A stretch of 64,000 nt of DNA from Actimicrobium sp035984655 (GTDB taxonomy: Bacteria; Pseudomonadota; Gammaproteobacteria; Burkholderiales; Burkholderiaceae_D), in NCBI RefSeq assembly GCF_035984655.1, contig NZ_JAXCHT010000018.1, positions 1 to 64,000 on the forward strand, read 5' to 3'. The position numbers and the translations under genes are program-made. The notes under the pieces are model-generated. The model was not told where the DNA came from. It worked only from the letters and a program-made list of their open reading frames with translations, and did not search any database. This document shows positions 42,312 through 51,820 of the stretch, piece by piece (the stretch's first letter is position 1; every line of letters begins with the position of its first letter).

Positions 42312-42812
42312 CTACGCCGGCGACTGACCGATCTCGTCCAGCTCATGCTTGATCGCGTGTTTGTCGAGCATATGCAGCGGTAGATGCACGAAGATCGTCA
42401 TGCGCCGCATGATCTGGTGAAAGATCTTGGCAAAATACTGCTGCTTTTCTGCGTCGGTGCCTTCGAATGCGACCGGATCGGCGAAGCCCCAGTGCGAGGA
42501 AATCGGTTGGCCGGGCCAGTGCGGGACAATCGCGCCGGCAACGCTATCGCAGACGGTGATTACAAAGTCCATCTTCGGCGCGCCAGGCTGCGCATACTCT
42601 TGCCAGCTTTTGCTGCGCAGATTGTCCATCGGATAGCGTGTGCCCTTTAGCTGTTCAATCGCGAACCGGTTCACGGTGCCAGCGGGATGGCTGCCTGCGC
42701 TGAATGCATGAAAGCGGCCTTTGCCCAGCGTGGCGCAGAGTGCCTCGGCCATGATGCTGCGGGCCGAATTGCCAGTACATAAGAACAGAATGTTGTAGGT
42801 TTTTTCAGTCAT
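42312..42812 (-). CDS. ArsC-like low-molecular-weight phosphatase family protein
   Basis: This 166-residue protein has the LMW-PTP P-loop near the N-terminus, CTGNSARS with Cys12 and Arg18. Further matches to thioredoxin-type arsenate reductase relatives are NLRSKSW, FVITVCDSVAG and SSHWGFADPVAFEG. It may reduce arsenate or act as a phosphatase. There is no ars operon here (no arsB, acr3 or arsR), so the assignment to arsenate is tentative. AAGGGGAAT gives a strong ribosome site for ATG 42812. It follows the epsA regulator gene by 54 bp. Confidence 0.8.
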   Translation of the reverse strand: MTEKTYNILFLCTGNSARSIMAEALCATLGKGRFHAFSAGSHPAGTVNRFAIEQLKGTRYPMDNLRSKSWQEYAQPGAPKMDFVITVCDSVAGAIVPHWPGQPISSHWGFADPVAFEGTDAEKQQYFAKIFHQIMRRMTIFVHLPLHMLDKHAIKHELDEIGQSPA

Positions 42813-42866
42813 GCGATTCCCCTTGTTTTGTAGAACCAACCGCCGTCAGACCATTGCTCATGACCC

Positions 42867-43634
42867 CTAATCGAGAAGGCGCAACGCAATACAGCGCGAC
42901 ACCGCCTGCACCCGATTTTGCACGTTGAGCTTCTTGTAGATTTTTTGCAGGTGGCTCTTGACCGTCAATTCGCTGATCCCGAGAATCATACCGATCTCGT
43001 AATTGCTCTTGCCTTCCTTGACCCAGCGCAGGATATCGATGCCGCGATTGGTCACCGGCCGCGGTGAGTCGCGCGTTATCGCGGCGCCTTCCGCGTCGAT
43101 CGACGAGAGCAACCGCAGCAGCGCAAGGTGCAGGTGCGGCAACAGCAATTCGAAGAAAAAGGTCTGACGCACATCCGGCGCTTTCGGCAGGGTGAACAGG
43201 GCGAAGAATGACGAGCCGCCCAGCAGGCGCTCGGTGGCGTGGACCATGGCGTGACCGAGCTTGCGGCTGTCGAGCTCGGCGCGAAAGCGCGACAGCGGAT
43301 GGGTAGCGGCGTGACCGTTGGCGCTGATCACGCATGGCAGGCGCTCTTCGGCACGACAATGGTTGGCCACGCGGACAGCCAGGCCGTCGGTCGGATTGCA
43401 CAAGAGGTCGAGCGCGACTGGATCAAGCATGACGCCGTTGAGGCACTCGACATGCAGTACCTGGTCGCCGGAGCCGAACTGGATGCACACCATGATTTCA
43501 TGCGGCAGCAATCCCTGGAACTGTCCTTGCGTCCAGAGGAAAAACTGCCGGCGTTTGCGCACATGCATCGCTGATTCGATGGCGCGCAGTAGATACTCCT
43601 GCTCGCGCAGGTCGAGGATGACCAGATCTTCCAT
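42867..43634 (-). CDS. epsA: LuxR-type regulator EpsA (exopolysaccharide/PEP-CTERM loci)
   Basis: The 255-residue product has an N-terminal sensor-like domain of the XrtB-associated EpsA family (LVILDLREQEYLLRAIESAM, FFLWTQGQFQGLLPHEIMVC) and a C-terminal LuxR helix-turn-helix (PVTNRGIDILRWVKEGKSN, YEIGMILGISELTVKSHLQK). It is a transcription factor found next to exopolysaccharide clusters with exosortase genes in betaproteobacteria. EpsL and a sugar transferase lie upstream on the same strand, with a response regulator between. No ligand-binding residues are known for the family. Confidence 0.82.
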   Translation of the reverse strand: MEDLVILDLREQEYLLRAIESAMHVRKRRQFFLWTQGQFQGLLPHEIMVCIQFGSGDQVLHVECLNGVMLDPVALDLLCNPTDGLAVRVANHCRAEERLPCVISANGHAATHPLSRFRAELDSRKLGHAMVHATERLLGGSSFFALFTLPKAPDVRQTFFFELLLPHLHLALLRLLSSIDAEGAAITRDSPRPVTNRGIDILRWVKEGKSNYEIGMILGISELTVKSHLQKIYKKLNVQNRVQAVSRCIALRLLD

Positions 43635-43756
43635 GAGAGCTTTTTAAGTTTTTATTCTGCGCGGATCACGTCGCAGGAATTGGTCTTCATCACCGTCGCG
43701 ACCGGTTTGGGCGACGGGCTCAATGCTTCGCGTTCAACCTCCCTCGGCCGGCGCTG

Positions 43757-44497
<741 letters not shown>

Positions 44498-44750
44498 CAA
44501 CTTGACCCTTAGGAGAAATCACGCAGTCTCTGGCGCGTTGTTGACTTCTGAATGTCGGCATGGCCAGAGTGATCGGTGCTGCGTCGGTTGCCGCGACGGC
44601 GTCCAGCAACGCACCGCCCGGCGCTCCCCGCGCAGGTTCGGCAATGTTGCAGGATGTATCACCTTTCCAACTGTCGATGCATAGTGCAGACTATTTATGA
44701 CCTGTTGATGACGCGTGTTGCTGCCTTGTTGCGGGATGTTTGATGCTATG

Positions 44751-46139
44751 TCAGTGCGCGTTCTCGCGCTGGAGAACGACCTTCACGGTGCGCACCACGA
44801 TCCACAAATCGAGCAACAGTGACCAGTTGCGCAGGTAATCGAGATCGAACTCGATGCGCGCTTCCATTTTTTCGAGGGTGTCGGTTTCACCGCGCAAACC
44901 ATTGACCTGCGCCCAGCCAGTGATGCCCGGACGCACCTTGTGGCGCAGCATGTAGCCCTTGATCAGCTTGCGGTATTGCTCGTTGTGGGCAACGGCATGC
45001 GGACGCGGGCCGACAATGCTCATCCGGCCCTGCAACACATTGATGAATTGCGGCAGTTCATCGAGCGAACTGCTGCGCAGGAACCGGCCGACGCGTGTCA
45101 CCCGCATGTCGTCCTTGGTTGCCTGCACCACTTTTGCACCGTCCTCGACCACCGTCATCGAGCGAAACTTGTAGACGGTGATTTCTTCGCCGTACAGCCC
45201 GTACCGACGTTGCTTGAAGATGACCGGCCCGGGCGAGGTGAGTTTCACCGCCAGCGCGATGATCAGCATCACCGGCAACAACAGCAACTGGATCAGCAAT
45301 GCCAACAGGATATCGCTGGCGCGCTTGATCAGACTGTTGATGCCGGTAAATGGCGTCTCGCAAATCGCCACCACCGGTACGCCGCCGATATTGTCGAAGC
45401 GCGCCTGCATCAGGTCGAAGGTGTAGATGTCCGGCAAAAAATAGATCGAGACCGTGGTGTCCTGCAATTCGTCGAGCAGCTTGTTGATGCGCGGTTGCGC
45501 CGACATCGGCAGGCTGATGAACAGCATCTTGATATTGTGTTCGCGCACGTAGGCGGCAATGCTGTCCATCTTTCCGAGCAGCGGCACTTTCAGGCCAGGC
45601 GGATGGCGGGACGGATCGCGGTCTTCAAAATAGCCCAGCAGCTCCATCATCAGATTGGGATATTCCTCAATGCGAGCCGCAAGCTTGAGTCCCGCTTCGC
45701 TGGCGCCGACGATGACGACCGAGCGCGCTTCCCCATCCTTGCGCAAATTGGAGGTGATCTTGCGTACTGCGAAGTGGCTCGCCAACAAGGCGAACGGCGT
45801 CAATATGCTCCACAGGATGAGCACCTGGTCCGAGTATTGATACGACAGCCCGCTGGCATAGCCGATGAATGCAATCACGGCGATCACGATCATCCAGCCA
45901 ACAAAAATATCGCGGCTGTACGCCAGCAACTTGCCCCGATGCCAGGTTCGCGCCGGATCAATTTGTTCGTACACGAACGACGACACGAAGAACACGATAA
46001 TGACCAACACCAGGTAATAGCCGGTAAAGCGTTCGTCGTTCAACAGCGTCAAGATGTACAGCAGGCTGATGATGATGAACGGGTCAAGCAGACGCTTGAA
46101 AAAGGACATCAACGGGATTTCGTTAGCGGTCGGAGTCAC
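44751..46139 (-). CDS. Undecaprenyl-phosphate sugar phosphotransferase (WcaJ/EpsB-like)
   Basis: The 462-residue membrane protein has four N-terminal helices, a nucleotide-binding-like cytoplasmic domain (SVVIVGASEAGLKLAARI) and a further helix. The C-terminal bacterial sugar transferase domain contains KRASDILLALLIQL, SPGPVIFKQRRYG, FRSM and RPGITGWAQVNGLRGET. It moves a hexose-1-phosphate from UDP-sugar to undecaprenyl phosphate, the first step of exopolysaccharide repeat synthesis. It lies 19 bp after epsL. The remaining polymerisation and export genes are not in this window. Confidence 0.9.
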   Translation of the reverse strand: MTPTANEIPLMSFFKRLLDPFIIISLLYILTLLNDERFTGYYLVLVIIVFFVSSFVYEQIDPARTWHRGKLLAYSRDIFVGWMIVIAVIAFIGYASGLSYQYSDQVLILWSILTPFALLASHFAVRKITSNLRKDGEARSVVIVGASEAGLKLAARIEEYPNLMMELLGYFEDRDPSRHPPGLKVPLLGKMDSIAAYVREHNIKMLFISLPMSAQPRINKLLDELQDTTVSIYFLPDIYTFDLMQARFDNIGGVPVVAICETPFTGINSLIKRASDILLALLIQLLLLPVMLIIALAVKLTSPGPVIFKQRRYGLYGEEITVYKFRSMTVVEDGAKVVQATKDDMRVTRVGRFLRSSSLDELPQFINVLQGRMSIVGPRPHAVAHNEQYRKLIKGYMLRHKVRPGITGWAQVNGLRGETDTLEKMEARIEFDLDYLRNWSLLLDLWIVVRTVKVVLQRENAH

Positions 46140-46158
46140 GGTATGCGCCTGTCAAATT

Positions 46159-47499
46159 TCAGAATGTCGAGCGAACGCTAATCGACATGCCATTGGCTTC
46201 GTAGCCGTTCTGGGGGTTGCTTGAACCAAGATTGTCGCGGAACAGCGATGTGCTGAGCTGCAGGTTTTGCAACGCAAACCAGGTTACCGAGAGTGATGCG
46301 AAATGGGATATGTCGACGCGTGGGGATGACGACGCCGGGTTGAATGCGGTGGCGTTGCTGTAATCGCGGTTCTCGTACTTGATGAGTCCTTCCACGCGCA
46401 CCTTCGCGACCGCATCCCACGTTGCGCCAAGGCTTGCGCCTTTGTTGAGCGTATAGCTGGCGGTCAGATCGTCGGCCGGGCTGATTTCACGCCACAGGTT
46501 CATCGTCACGTCGATCTTGCCGGTTGCCTGCTGCGAGCCAATGATGCGGAAACTCGGATTGCTAGTGTCCCGCGACGGCAGAAAATCATGCTTGCGTTCG
46601 ACCCATCCACCGACCATCTGCAAATGCGTCTTGCCCGTGACCTGCCAATCAACCTTGCCCTGGTATTCATTCTGATCGTAACTGTTGTCGATCAGGAAAA
46701 ATCCAACCTGCTGCTGGGTCGGGTAAGTTCCGCGGATCCGTCGCACCACGACGCCAACCGAGCTGTTGCTGGAGGGCAGGTAGTCGAGACCCAGTTCCCG
46801 GGCGCCCTCGCTGCGGTCGCCAATTTTTTGACGTTCGAGGTCGTAACTCAATTTGAGATGCGAGATGGCGCCATGCAGACTCCAGCTCGGATGAAAGCGC
46901 CACTTGGCATCGAGGAATTCGCGATCCTGATTGCGGATGCTGCGCTCGCCCGGAATCAACTGTGTATTCGGCGTCAACGCCTGCGAGTAGGTGGCGCCCA
47001 GATTGCCTTCGAGATGATTGCCGAATTGCCAGGCCCAATTGGCCTGTGCGTCCTTGGCATCGTTGTCGAGGTTGGTGAATTCGGAGAAATTGGTACGGCT
47101 CAGATTGAAATTGCCGGTGACGTGCTGCCGGCTGTAGTACTTGTCAATCAGGATGCCCCCTTCGGCACGGCGAAACGAGTCCGAGGTCTTGCTCAGAAAA
47201 GTCTGCGTTTCGGGAAGACGGAACAGATTGCTGTCATATGACCACGCATAGCCCAGATATGGCTGAAACACATCGCCTTGCATTGCCACCGCAGTCTGAC
47301 AAAGCAGCGCACCGCTCAGCGCACCAGCAAATAACAACTGATGGCGAAAGAGCGCCGAACCCGGCCGATGCTGCGGCGGAGCAGCCGGGCGGATTGCGGA
47401 ACCCACTGGCTGACCGATGCGCACGGACAATGCGACGAGCGCATCGTGCGGCGTTCCAAATTCTGTTGAATATGTCAAATTATCTTTTTCTGGAATCAC
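46159..47499 (-). CDS. epsL: EpsL-like outer-membrane beta-barrel of exopolysaccharide locus
   Basis: The 446-residue protein has an unusually long N-terminal segment before the apparent signal core (LLFAGALSGALLCQTAVA-M) and a beta-barrel-type mature part (YLGYAWSYDSNLFRLPE, NFNLSRTNFSEFTNL, LGLDYLPSSNSSVGVVVRR) ending in Phe (SISVRSTF). EpsL proteins belong to PEP-CTERM/XrtB-type polysaccharide clusters and are thought to help export. The start at GTG 47499 may be too early; a start nearer the signal core is possible. It is followed directly by the sugar transferase. Confidence 0.78.
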   Translation of the reverse strand: MIPEKDNLTYSTEFGTPHDALVALSVRIGQPVGSAIRPAAPPQHRPGSALFRHQLLFAGALSGALLCQTAVAMQGDVFQPYLGYAWSYDSNLFRLPETQTFLSKTSDSFRRAEGGILIDKYYSRQHVTGNFNLSRTNFSEFTNLDNDAKDAQANWAWQFGNHLEGNLGATYSQALTPNTQLIPGERSIRNQDREFLDAKWRFHPSWSLHGAISHLKLSYDLERQKIGDRSEGARELGLDYLPSSNSSVGVVVRRIRGTYPTQQQVGFFLIDNSYDQNEYQGKVDWQVTGKTHLQMVGGWVERKHDFLPSRDTSNPSFRIIGSQQATGKIDVTMNLWREISPADDLTASYTLNKGASLGATWDAVAKVRVEGLIKYENRDYSNATAFNPASSSPRVDISHFASLSVTWFALQNLQLSTSLFRDNLGSSNPQNGYEANGMSISVRSTF

Positions 47500-47576
47500 A
47501 CGACCAACCGTTCAATTTAATTTTTGCATCGGATTAAAAGACCGGCTCACGCCGGAATCGCCGCTCGGAAACGGCA

Positions 47577-48320
47577 TCACCAGTAAATCCAGTTGCCCGT
47601 CGCGACAATCCAGCATCCCAACATTGCGTTGGTTACGCCGTGCGCTATCACAGGCGACCATAGATTCCTGGTTCGCATATACAGGCCGGCGTACACCACT
47701 GCAGCCAACAACCCGGCCAGCCATAAATTGTGTTCAAAGGCAAAAAAAACCGCCGTAATCGCAAACGCTTTCAGCCCTACCCGCGCCGGATCGACGGCAA
47801 GAAAATCTGCCTTCTCCAACCAGCGCAGCAGAAACGAACGCCAGAACAGCTCTTCCATGACAGGTACGATCAGTGCGGCCCCGGTCAGTCGCACTGCAAC
47901 CAATTCCCAGTCGATACCCTGGACTCCACGGGGATCAAAGCCGGTTGGCGTGCCGACAACCATCCATGCGGCGCCGAGATTGATCCATGCAACAAAAACG
48001 CCAGCGCCGGCGGCGATTACGATCAGCCAGTCCTTCCGGCGCGGCATGGAAGCAGATCGCAGTTCGTCATAGTTGTTCCGCAAAAACCAAATCGTTGCCG
48101 CCACGAACGCAATTTTTACACCATACATCCATCGCAATCCATCTCCGCCCCAATCAAGGCGCTCCAGCATATCAACAACGAAAGTAAAGAAGATATAAAC
48201 AGCGAAAGGAAGAATGCGCGGCGTCGATGGTCGCCTTGATATCTTATCCAAGCGAACCCGCCAGGCCGACTTCGTTGGCATGACCACAGCGCCGGCTCCG
48301 TCTCCGGATGATTTTTTCAT
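47577..48320 (-). CDS. Exosortase-associated CPBP (CAAX-type) intramembrane protease
   Basis: The product is about 247 residues with six to seven membrane helices. The CPBP/Abi motifs are present: EELFWRSFLLRWL (paired Glu, Arg), FFAFEH (His) and HGVTNAMLG (His, Asn). Family members of this size and N-terminal form (PRILPFAVYIFFTFV) occur with exosortase/PEP-CTERM genes. Start 48320 was chosen as the nearest ATG before the conserved part; an ATG at 48368 would add 16 residues and neither has a strong ribosome site. It may process lipoproteins or exported proteins in the membrane. Confidence 0.8.
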   Translation of the reverse strand: MKKSSGDGAGAVVMPTKSAWRVRLDKISRRPSTPRILPFAVYIFFTFVVDMLERLDWGGDGLRWMYGVKIAFVAATIWFLRNNYDELRSASMPRRKDWLIVIAAGAGVFVAWINLGAAWMVVGTPTGFDPRGVQGIDWELVAVRLTGAALIVPVMEELFWRSFLLRWLEKADFLAVDPARVGLKAFAITAVFFAFEHNLWLAGLLAAVVYAGLYMRTRNLWSPVIAHGVTNAMLGCWIVATGNWIYW

Positions 48321-48767
48321 ACAGGTGACGTCTTCTTTTTTTGCACTGCGGTGCTTGCTTGATGCCATGTACCCATATCTTCAGCGCCGCTTGCGATATT
48401 TATCGGATTATTTGCCGTAACGGCACACAAGTGTTCGCGATCCTGCTGCGGCGGCCGCGCTTTAAGTATCCAATAGACAAGTTCTGCATCGGCGTAGCAG
48501 TTTATGTCGTGTGTATTACGGTGCGATGACAGCCGCGCGCCGGACCGGCCAATGTAGCGTTATACCGTTAACTTGCCGAACAGAACCAGAAAAGATGTCA
48601 TCCCGACTTCATGCCAGCCGATCGTCGACTTCCCGACGCACGCGCTACAACCGGCTAAAAAGAAAATACCGCCAGCGGCGGTACAAAAACGATCTCCATT
48701 GGGGCCGCTTGCTCTGTTAGGCTGCCCTAACTGTCGTCATTCGGGGAAGAATTTTACAGGGTGAGGA
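48321..48767. other. Intergenic stretch between the protease and PEP-CTERM genes
   Basis: About 447 bp without a convincing gene. Short open frames exist but are Arg/Ser-rich and lack ribosome sites. It contains the terminator of the PEP-CTERM gene (48656-48683) and, further left, should contain the promoter of the protease gene, which could not be pinned down. Confidence 0.5.
48656..48683 (-). terminator. Rho-independent terminator after the second PEP-CTERM gene
   Basis: On the minus strand TACCGCC(GCT)GGCGGTA, a 7-bp stem with a three-base loop, is followed by TTTTCTTTTT. It lies 85 bp past the stop of the PEP-CTERM gene at 48768. Confidence 0.75.
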
Positions 48768-49346
48768 CTAGGCCTTGCCGGACTTCTTGCGCGCAACCAG
48801 CAGCATCGCTGCGGCACCCATGAGCAACATGCCGTAGTTGGTTGGCTCGGGTACTGGCGAGACATTCAGGACACCCGAATAGCTGCCGCCGAACGTGCCG
48901 ATAACGTTCCCGCGAATTTCGAGGGTGTAGGTTGCCGCAGCAAGTGACGCCAGCGACAGAACGGTGGTGGAACCCGTCAGGCCATTGGCACTGAACGGTG
49001 TGCTCCAGGCTTGCATCAGCGTGGCGGTTGCCGGGCTGAACGGGCCGATGCCTTGATACAGGCGCGCCGAAATATTGTTGATGCCGAAGAATTGACCGAG
49101 ATCAATCGTCGCCGTCACGCTGCTCAACGAGGCGACTTGCGACAGATTGAACACAAAATCATCGTAGAACGAGACAGCCGTGGGAGCCTGAAACGAATTT
49201 TCGTACGAACTCGTGAGTGGCGCCGTCAATGTGCCCAGTGCGAAAGTCGTCGGCGCGGACGCGGTGCCTGCGGCGTGCGCCGCAGCCGAGCAGGCCAGCG
49301 CGCCAAACAGAAAAAGGGCTGGCAGTAAGGTCTTGAGACGGGTCAT
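48768..49346 (-). CDS. PEP-CTERM sorting-domain protein (FxDxF-type)
   Basis: From ATG 49346 (ribosome site AGGAG nine bases before) the product has 192 residues: a signal peptide (ALFLFGALACSAAAHA), a beta-rich middle (VSFYDDFVFNLSQVASLSSVTATI, AATYTLEIRGNVIGTFGGSYSG) and the tail VPEPTNYGMLLMGAAAMLLVARKKSGK. FxDxF-type PEP proteins carry a FYDDF-like motif near the middle, seen here. It is expected to be cut by an exosortase and released to the surface. It has its own terminator and probably its own promoter. Confidence 0.9.
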   Translation of the reverse strand: MTRLKTLLPALFLFGALACSAAAHAAGTASAPTTFALGTLTAPLTSSYENSFQAPTAVSFYDDFVFNLSQVASLSSVTATIDLGQFFGINNISARLYQGIGPFSPATATLMQAWSTPFSANGLTGSTTVLSLASLAAATYTLEIRGNVIGTFGGSYSGVLNVSPVPEPTNYGMLLMGAAAMLLVARKKSGKA

Positions 49347-49563
49347 GGGAAGTACTCCTGGATATGGAACGTCGGCAACACGCCGCAATGAAATGGCCTG
49401 ACTTGCCGGACAACGCATACCGCTTCTAGCCGACTTGGCTAGATTATGCTTTTGATATGTCGCAGTATTTCAATCCTCTGGACAACAAACTGTAGTCCGT
49501 TCAGATCATTGACAGTGGCTCCAATGGCGCTCAACCGGCGACCGGCGCGCCACAAACAAAAAA

Positions 49564-49588
49564 AGCCAGTCACCATAACGGTGCTGAC
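49564..49588 (-). terminator. Terminator downstream of tRNA-Thr
   Basis: Minus-strand AGTCAGCACC-GTTAT-GGTGACTGGCT forms a hairpin (one bulge, one wobble pair) followed by TTTTTTTG. It starts 12 bp past the tRNA 3' end and is a typical tRNA transcription stop. Confidence 0.75.
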
Positions 49589-49599
49589 TTTCTTCAAAC

Positions 49600-49675
49600 T
49601 GGTGCCGACTGCAGGACTTGAACCCGCCACCCCATGATTACAAATCATGTGCTCTACCAGATGAGCTAAGCCGGC
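49600..49675 (-). tRNA. tRNA-Thr (anticodon TGT)
   Basis: The 76-base tRNA including encoded CCA has acceptor stem GCCGGCT / AGTCGGC, D arm (TAGCTCATCTGGTAGAGCA), anticodon arm CATGA-TTTGTAA-TCATG with anticodon TGT reading ACA, and T arm GCGGGTTCAAGTCCTGC. The discriminator base is A. All arms pair properly. No repeat or integrase lies beside it, so it is not acting as an island attachment site here. Confidence 0.96.
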
Positions 49676-49704
49676 CAGACTACAACGAGCGGTATTGTAC
49701 TTGA

Positions 49705-50220
49705 TTATTTAATGCGGGTGAGCGTTGGTCGACCGCCTTTTTTGGGCGGCTCAGGGTCGTCGTCCGGACTGTCCCCATCTGACTTTACCGGGCGAATCGA
49801 CGACACCGAACTCAGTGTGGGTTCCGCAGTGGGCGAGGCCTCATCGGCAACAGATTCATTGGTCGACTGGCCGTCGTGCGGCGCATTTTCAGCATCGCGC
49901 GCGGGCAAGCGCGATACTTCGAATGCCATCCCCTGCCCGTTTTCACGGGCGTAAATGGCAATCACGTTTTCAACCGGCACCGAAATTTCGCGTGAGACGC
50001 CACCGAATCGGGCGCTGAAATGAATCAGGTCATTGTCCATCTTCAACGCGCTGGTGGCGTCAAAGCTGATGTTCAAGACGATTTCGCCGTTCTTGACGAA
50101 CTGCATCGGAACGCGGGTCTGACCGTCGACCAGCACCGCAAGATAGGGGGTATAGCCGTTGTCAGTACACCATTCGTAGATGGCGCGCAGCAGGTAGGGC
50201 TTGGTGGAGGATTCGGACAT
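49705..50220 (-). CDS. sspB: SspB, ClpXP specificity-enhancing factor
   Basis: From ATG 50220 the product has 171 residues. The N-terminal substrate-binding domain (KPYLLRAIYEWCTDNGYTPY, VDGQTRVPMQFVKNGEIVLN, ISFDATSALKMDND, FSARFGG) matches SspB, which delivers ssrA-tagged peptides to ClpXP. The acidic, flexible C-terminal tail is long and the ClpX-binding end is replaced by a basic PPKKGGRPTLTRIK sequence. It follows sspA by 123 bp, as is usual in this order of bacteria. Confidence 0.95.
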   Translation of the reverse strand: MSESSTKPYLLRAIYEWCTDNGYTPYLAVLVDGQTRVPMQFVKNGEIVLNISFDATSALKMDNDLIHFSARFGGVSREISVPVENVIAIYARENGQGMAFEVSRLPARDAENAPHDGQSTNESVADEASPTAEPTLSSVSSIRPVKSDGDSPDDDPEPPKKGGRPTLTRIK

Positions 50221-50343
50221 GGAATGAGGACAACAAAAGCACGGCAATATAACGAAAAGCGGACCCGCCGCGCACCCGATTTGATCGGCCTGACCAGAAT
50301 CGGTTCAGGCGAATAACCCGGTGCGCAAACACAATCTGCCGAA

Positions 50344-50955
50344 TTACCGACGCATGACTTTTTCGGAAGGCGTCAGCGCTTCGATGTAAGCCGGGCGGGA
50401 GAAAATCCGCTCGGCATATTTCATTAGTGGCGCAGCCGTCTTGGACAGTTCGATACCGTAATGATCCAGACGCCACAGCAGCGGTGCAACGGCCACGTCG
50501 AGCATCGAGAATTCGTCGCCAAGCATGTACTTGTTCTTCAAGAACAAGGGTGCCAGCGTGGTCAGGCGATCGCGGATTTCATTGCGGGCTTTTTCCTGCA
50601 ACTTCTCCGAACCCTTTGCCTTGTCGTTCTCCAGCGTATGCACGTGAACAAACAGCTCTTTTTCGAAGTTGAACAACATCAGCCGCGCTCGCGCGCGCAT
50701 CAGCGGGTCAGCCGGCATCAGCTGCGGATGCGGGAAGCGCTCGTCGATGTATTCGTTGATGATATTGGATTCGTAGAGGATCAAGTCACGCTCGACCAGG
50801 ATCGGGACCTGGCCGTACGGGTTCATCGTCGAGATATCTTCCGGCTTGTTGAACAGATCAACGTCGCGAACTTCAAAGTCCATGCCTTTTTCGAACAGGA
50901 CGAGGCGGCAACGCTGTGAAAATGGGCACGTGGTGCCCGAGTAGAGAACCATCAT
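50344..50955 (-). CDS. sspA: SspA, stringent starvation protein A (GST fold)
   Basis: The 203-residue product begins MMVLYSGTTCPFSQRCRLVL. It has a thioredoxin-like N-terminal domain and a helical GST C-terminal domain (NPYGQVPILVERDLILYESNII, FPHPQLMPADPL). SspA binds RNA polymerase and affects stress and stationary-phase transcription. ATG 50955 gives the usual family start; an upstream in-frame start would add seven residues. It lies 82 bp after petC and before sspB, the normal betaproteobacterial arrangement. Confidence 0.95.
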   Translation of the reverse strand: MMVLYSGTTCPFSQRCRLVLFEKGMDFEVRDVDLFNKPEDISTMNPYGQVPILVERDLILYESNIINEYIDERFPHPQLMPADPLMRARARLMLFNFEKELFVHVHTLENDKAKGSEKLQEKARNEIRDRLTTLAPLFLKNKYMLGDEFSMLDVAVAPLLWRLDHYGIELSKTAAPLMKYAERIFSRPAYIEALTPSEKVMRR

Positions 50956-51037
50956 TTTGTAGTTCCTTAGAAACAAAGGGGCGAGACGATGGACGGCTCA
51001 CCCCGATCAACATGCCCGCACCTGCGGGCTAATCCAG

Positions 51038-51802
51038 TTACTTGACTTCTTTCCAGTACGACGCATTCAGGCGCCACGCAATTACGCCAAACAAGCTCAG
51101 GAAGATCAGAACGATGACACCCAGCTTGTGGCGCTGATTCTGGGAAGGCTCAGCCATCCAGCTCATGTAAGCCACCAGATCGCCGATCGCTTCGTCGTAC
51201 TCGATCGTGCTCATCTTGCCCGGCGAAATCTGCTCGAAGCCGACGAACTTGTGTTCTGTCTTGCCTTCTTCGTGCGGGTCCTTGACGTCGGCAAATTTGG
51301 CGCCGCGCACGCCTTGCAGTTCCCACAGCACGTGAGGCATAGCGGCGTTCGGATAAACCAGATTGTTCCAGCCGGTTGGCCGGCTATCATCCTTGTAGAA
51401 GGTGCGCAGATACGTGTAGAGGTAATCTGCACCTGAGCCCGCCTCGCCGGATTTGGCGCGTGCAATGACCGACAGATCCGGTGGCGACACGCCCAGCCAA
51501 TCCTTGCCATCCTTCGCCGTCATGGACACCTTCATCAAATCGCCCACCTTGTCCGTAGCGAACAGGAGATTGGTCTTGATCTGATCTTCAGTCAGGCCGA
51601 TGTCGCGCATGCGGTTGTAACGCATCGACGCCGCCGCGTGACAGTTCAGGCAGTAATTGACGAACAGTTTCGCGCCGTTTTGCAGCGAGCTGAGGTTGGT
51701 CAAACGGTCAGGCGCACGATCCAGCTTCGGGCCACCTTCATTGGCCAGTGCCATTGCGGGCAACAGGACAAGTGCCGCGATCATTTTTTTTAACAGTTTC
51801 AT
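51038..51802 (-). CDS. petC: Cytochrome c1 of the bc1 complex
   Basis: The 254-residue protein has a signal peptide (ALVLLPAMALA-N), the haem c motif CLNCH near residue 50, the axial Met region and a C-terminal membrane anchor (KLGVIVLIFLSLFGVIAWRLN). Cytochrome c1 accepts electrons from the Rieske protein and passes them to soluble cytochrome c. It lies 18 bp after petB and closes the petABC operon. Confidence 0.96.
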   Translation of the reverse strand: MKLLKKMIAALVLLPAMALANEGGPKLDRAPDRLTNLSSLQNGAKLFVNYCLNCHAAASMRYNRMRDIGLTEDQIKTNLLFATDKVGDLMKVSMTAKDGKDWLGVSPPDLSVIARAKSGEAGSGADYLYTYLRTFYKDDSRPTGWNNLVYPNAAMPHVLWELQGVRGAKFADVKDPHEEGKTEHKFVGFEQISPGKMSTIEYDEAIGDLVAYMSWMAEPSQNQRHKLGVIVLIFLSLFGVIAWRLNASYWKEVK

Positions 51803-51820
51803 TCTTGATCCCTTAGCGGC

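Noticed and set aside
42312..42812. Arsenic resistance operon
   Set aside because: Only an ArsC-like gene is present. No arsR, arsB or acr3 neighbours are found, so no operon was claimed.
44940..46181. 413-codon open frame on the plus strand
   Set aside because: It is opposite the sugar transferase gene, with low-complexity Gln/His/Asp content.
48511..48764. Two small overlapping open frames on the plus strand
   Set aside because: They are Arg/Ser/Thr-rich, lack ribosome sites and overlap the minus-strand terminator. Probably non-coding.
49600..49675. tRNA-Thr as an island attachment site
   Set aside because: No integrase and no repeated tRNA 3' end were found near it. sspB and a PEP-CTERM gene flank it normally.
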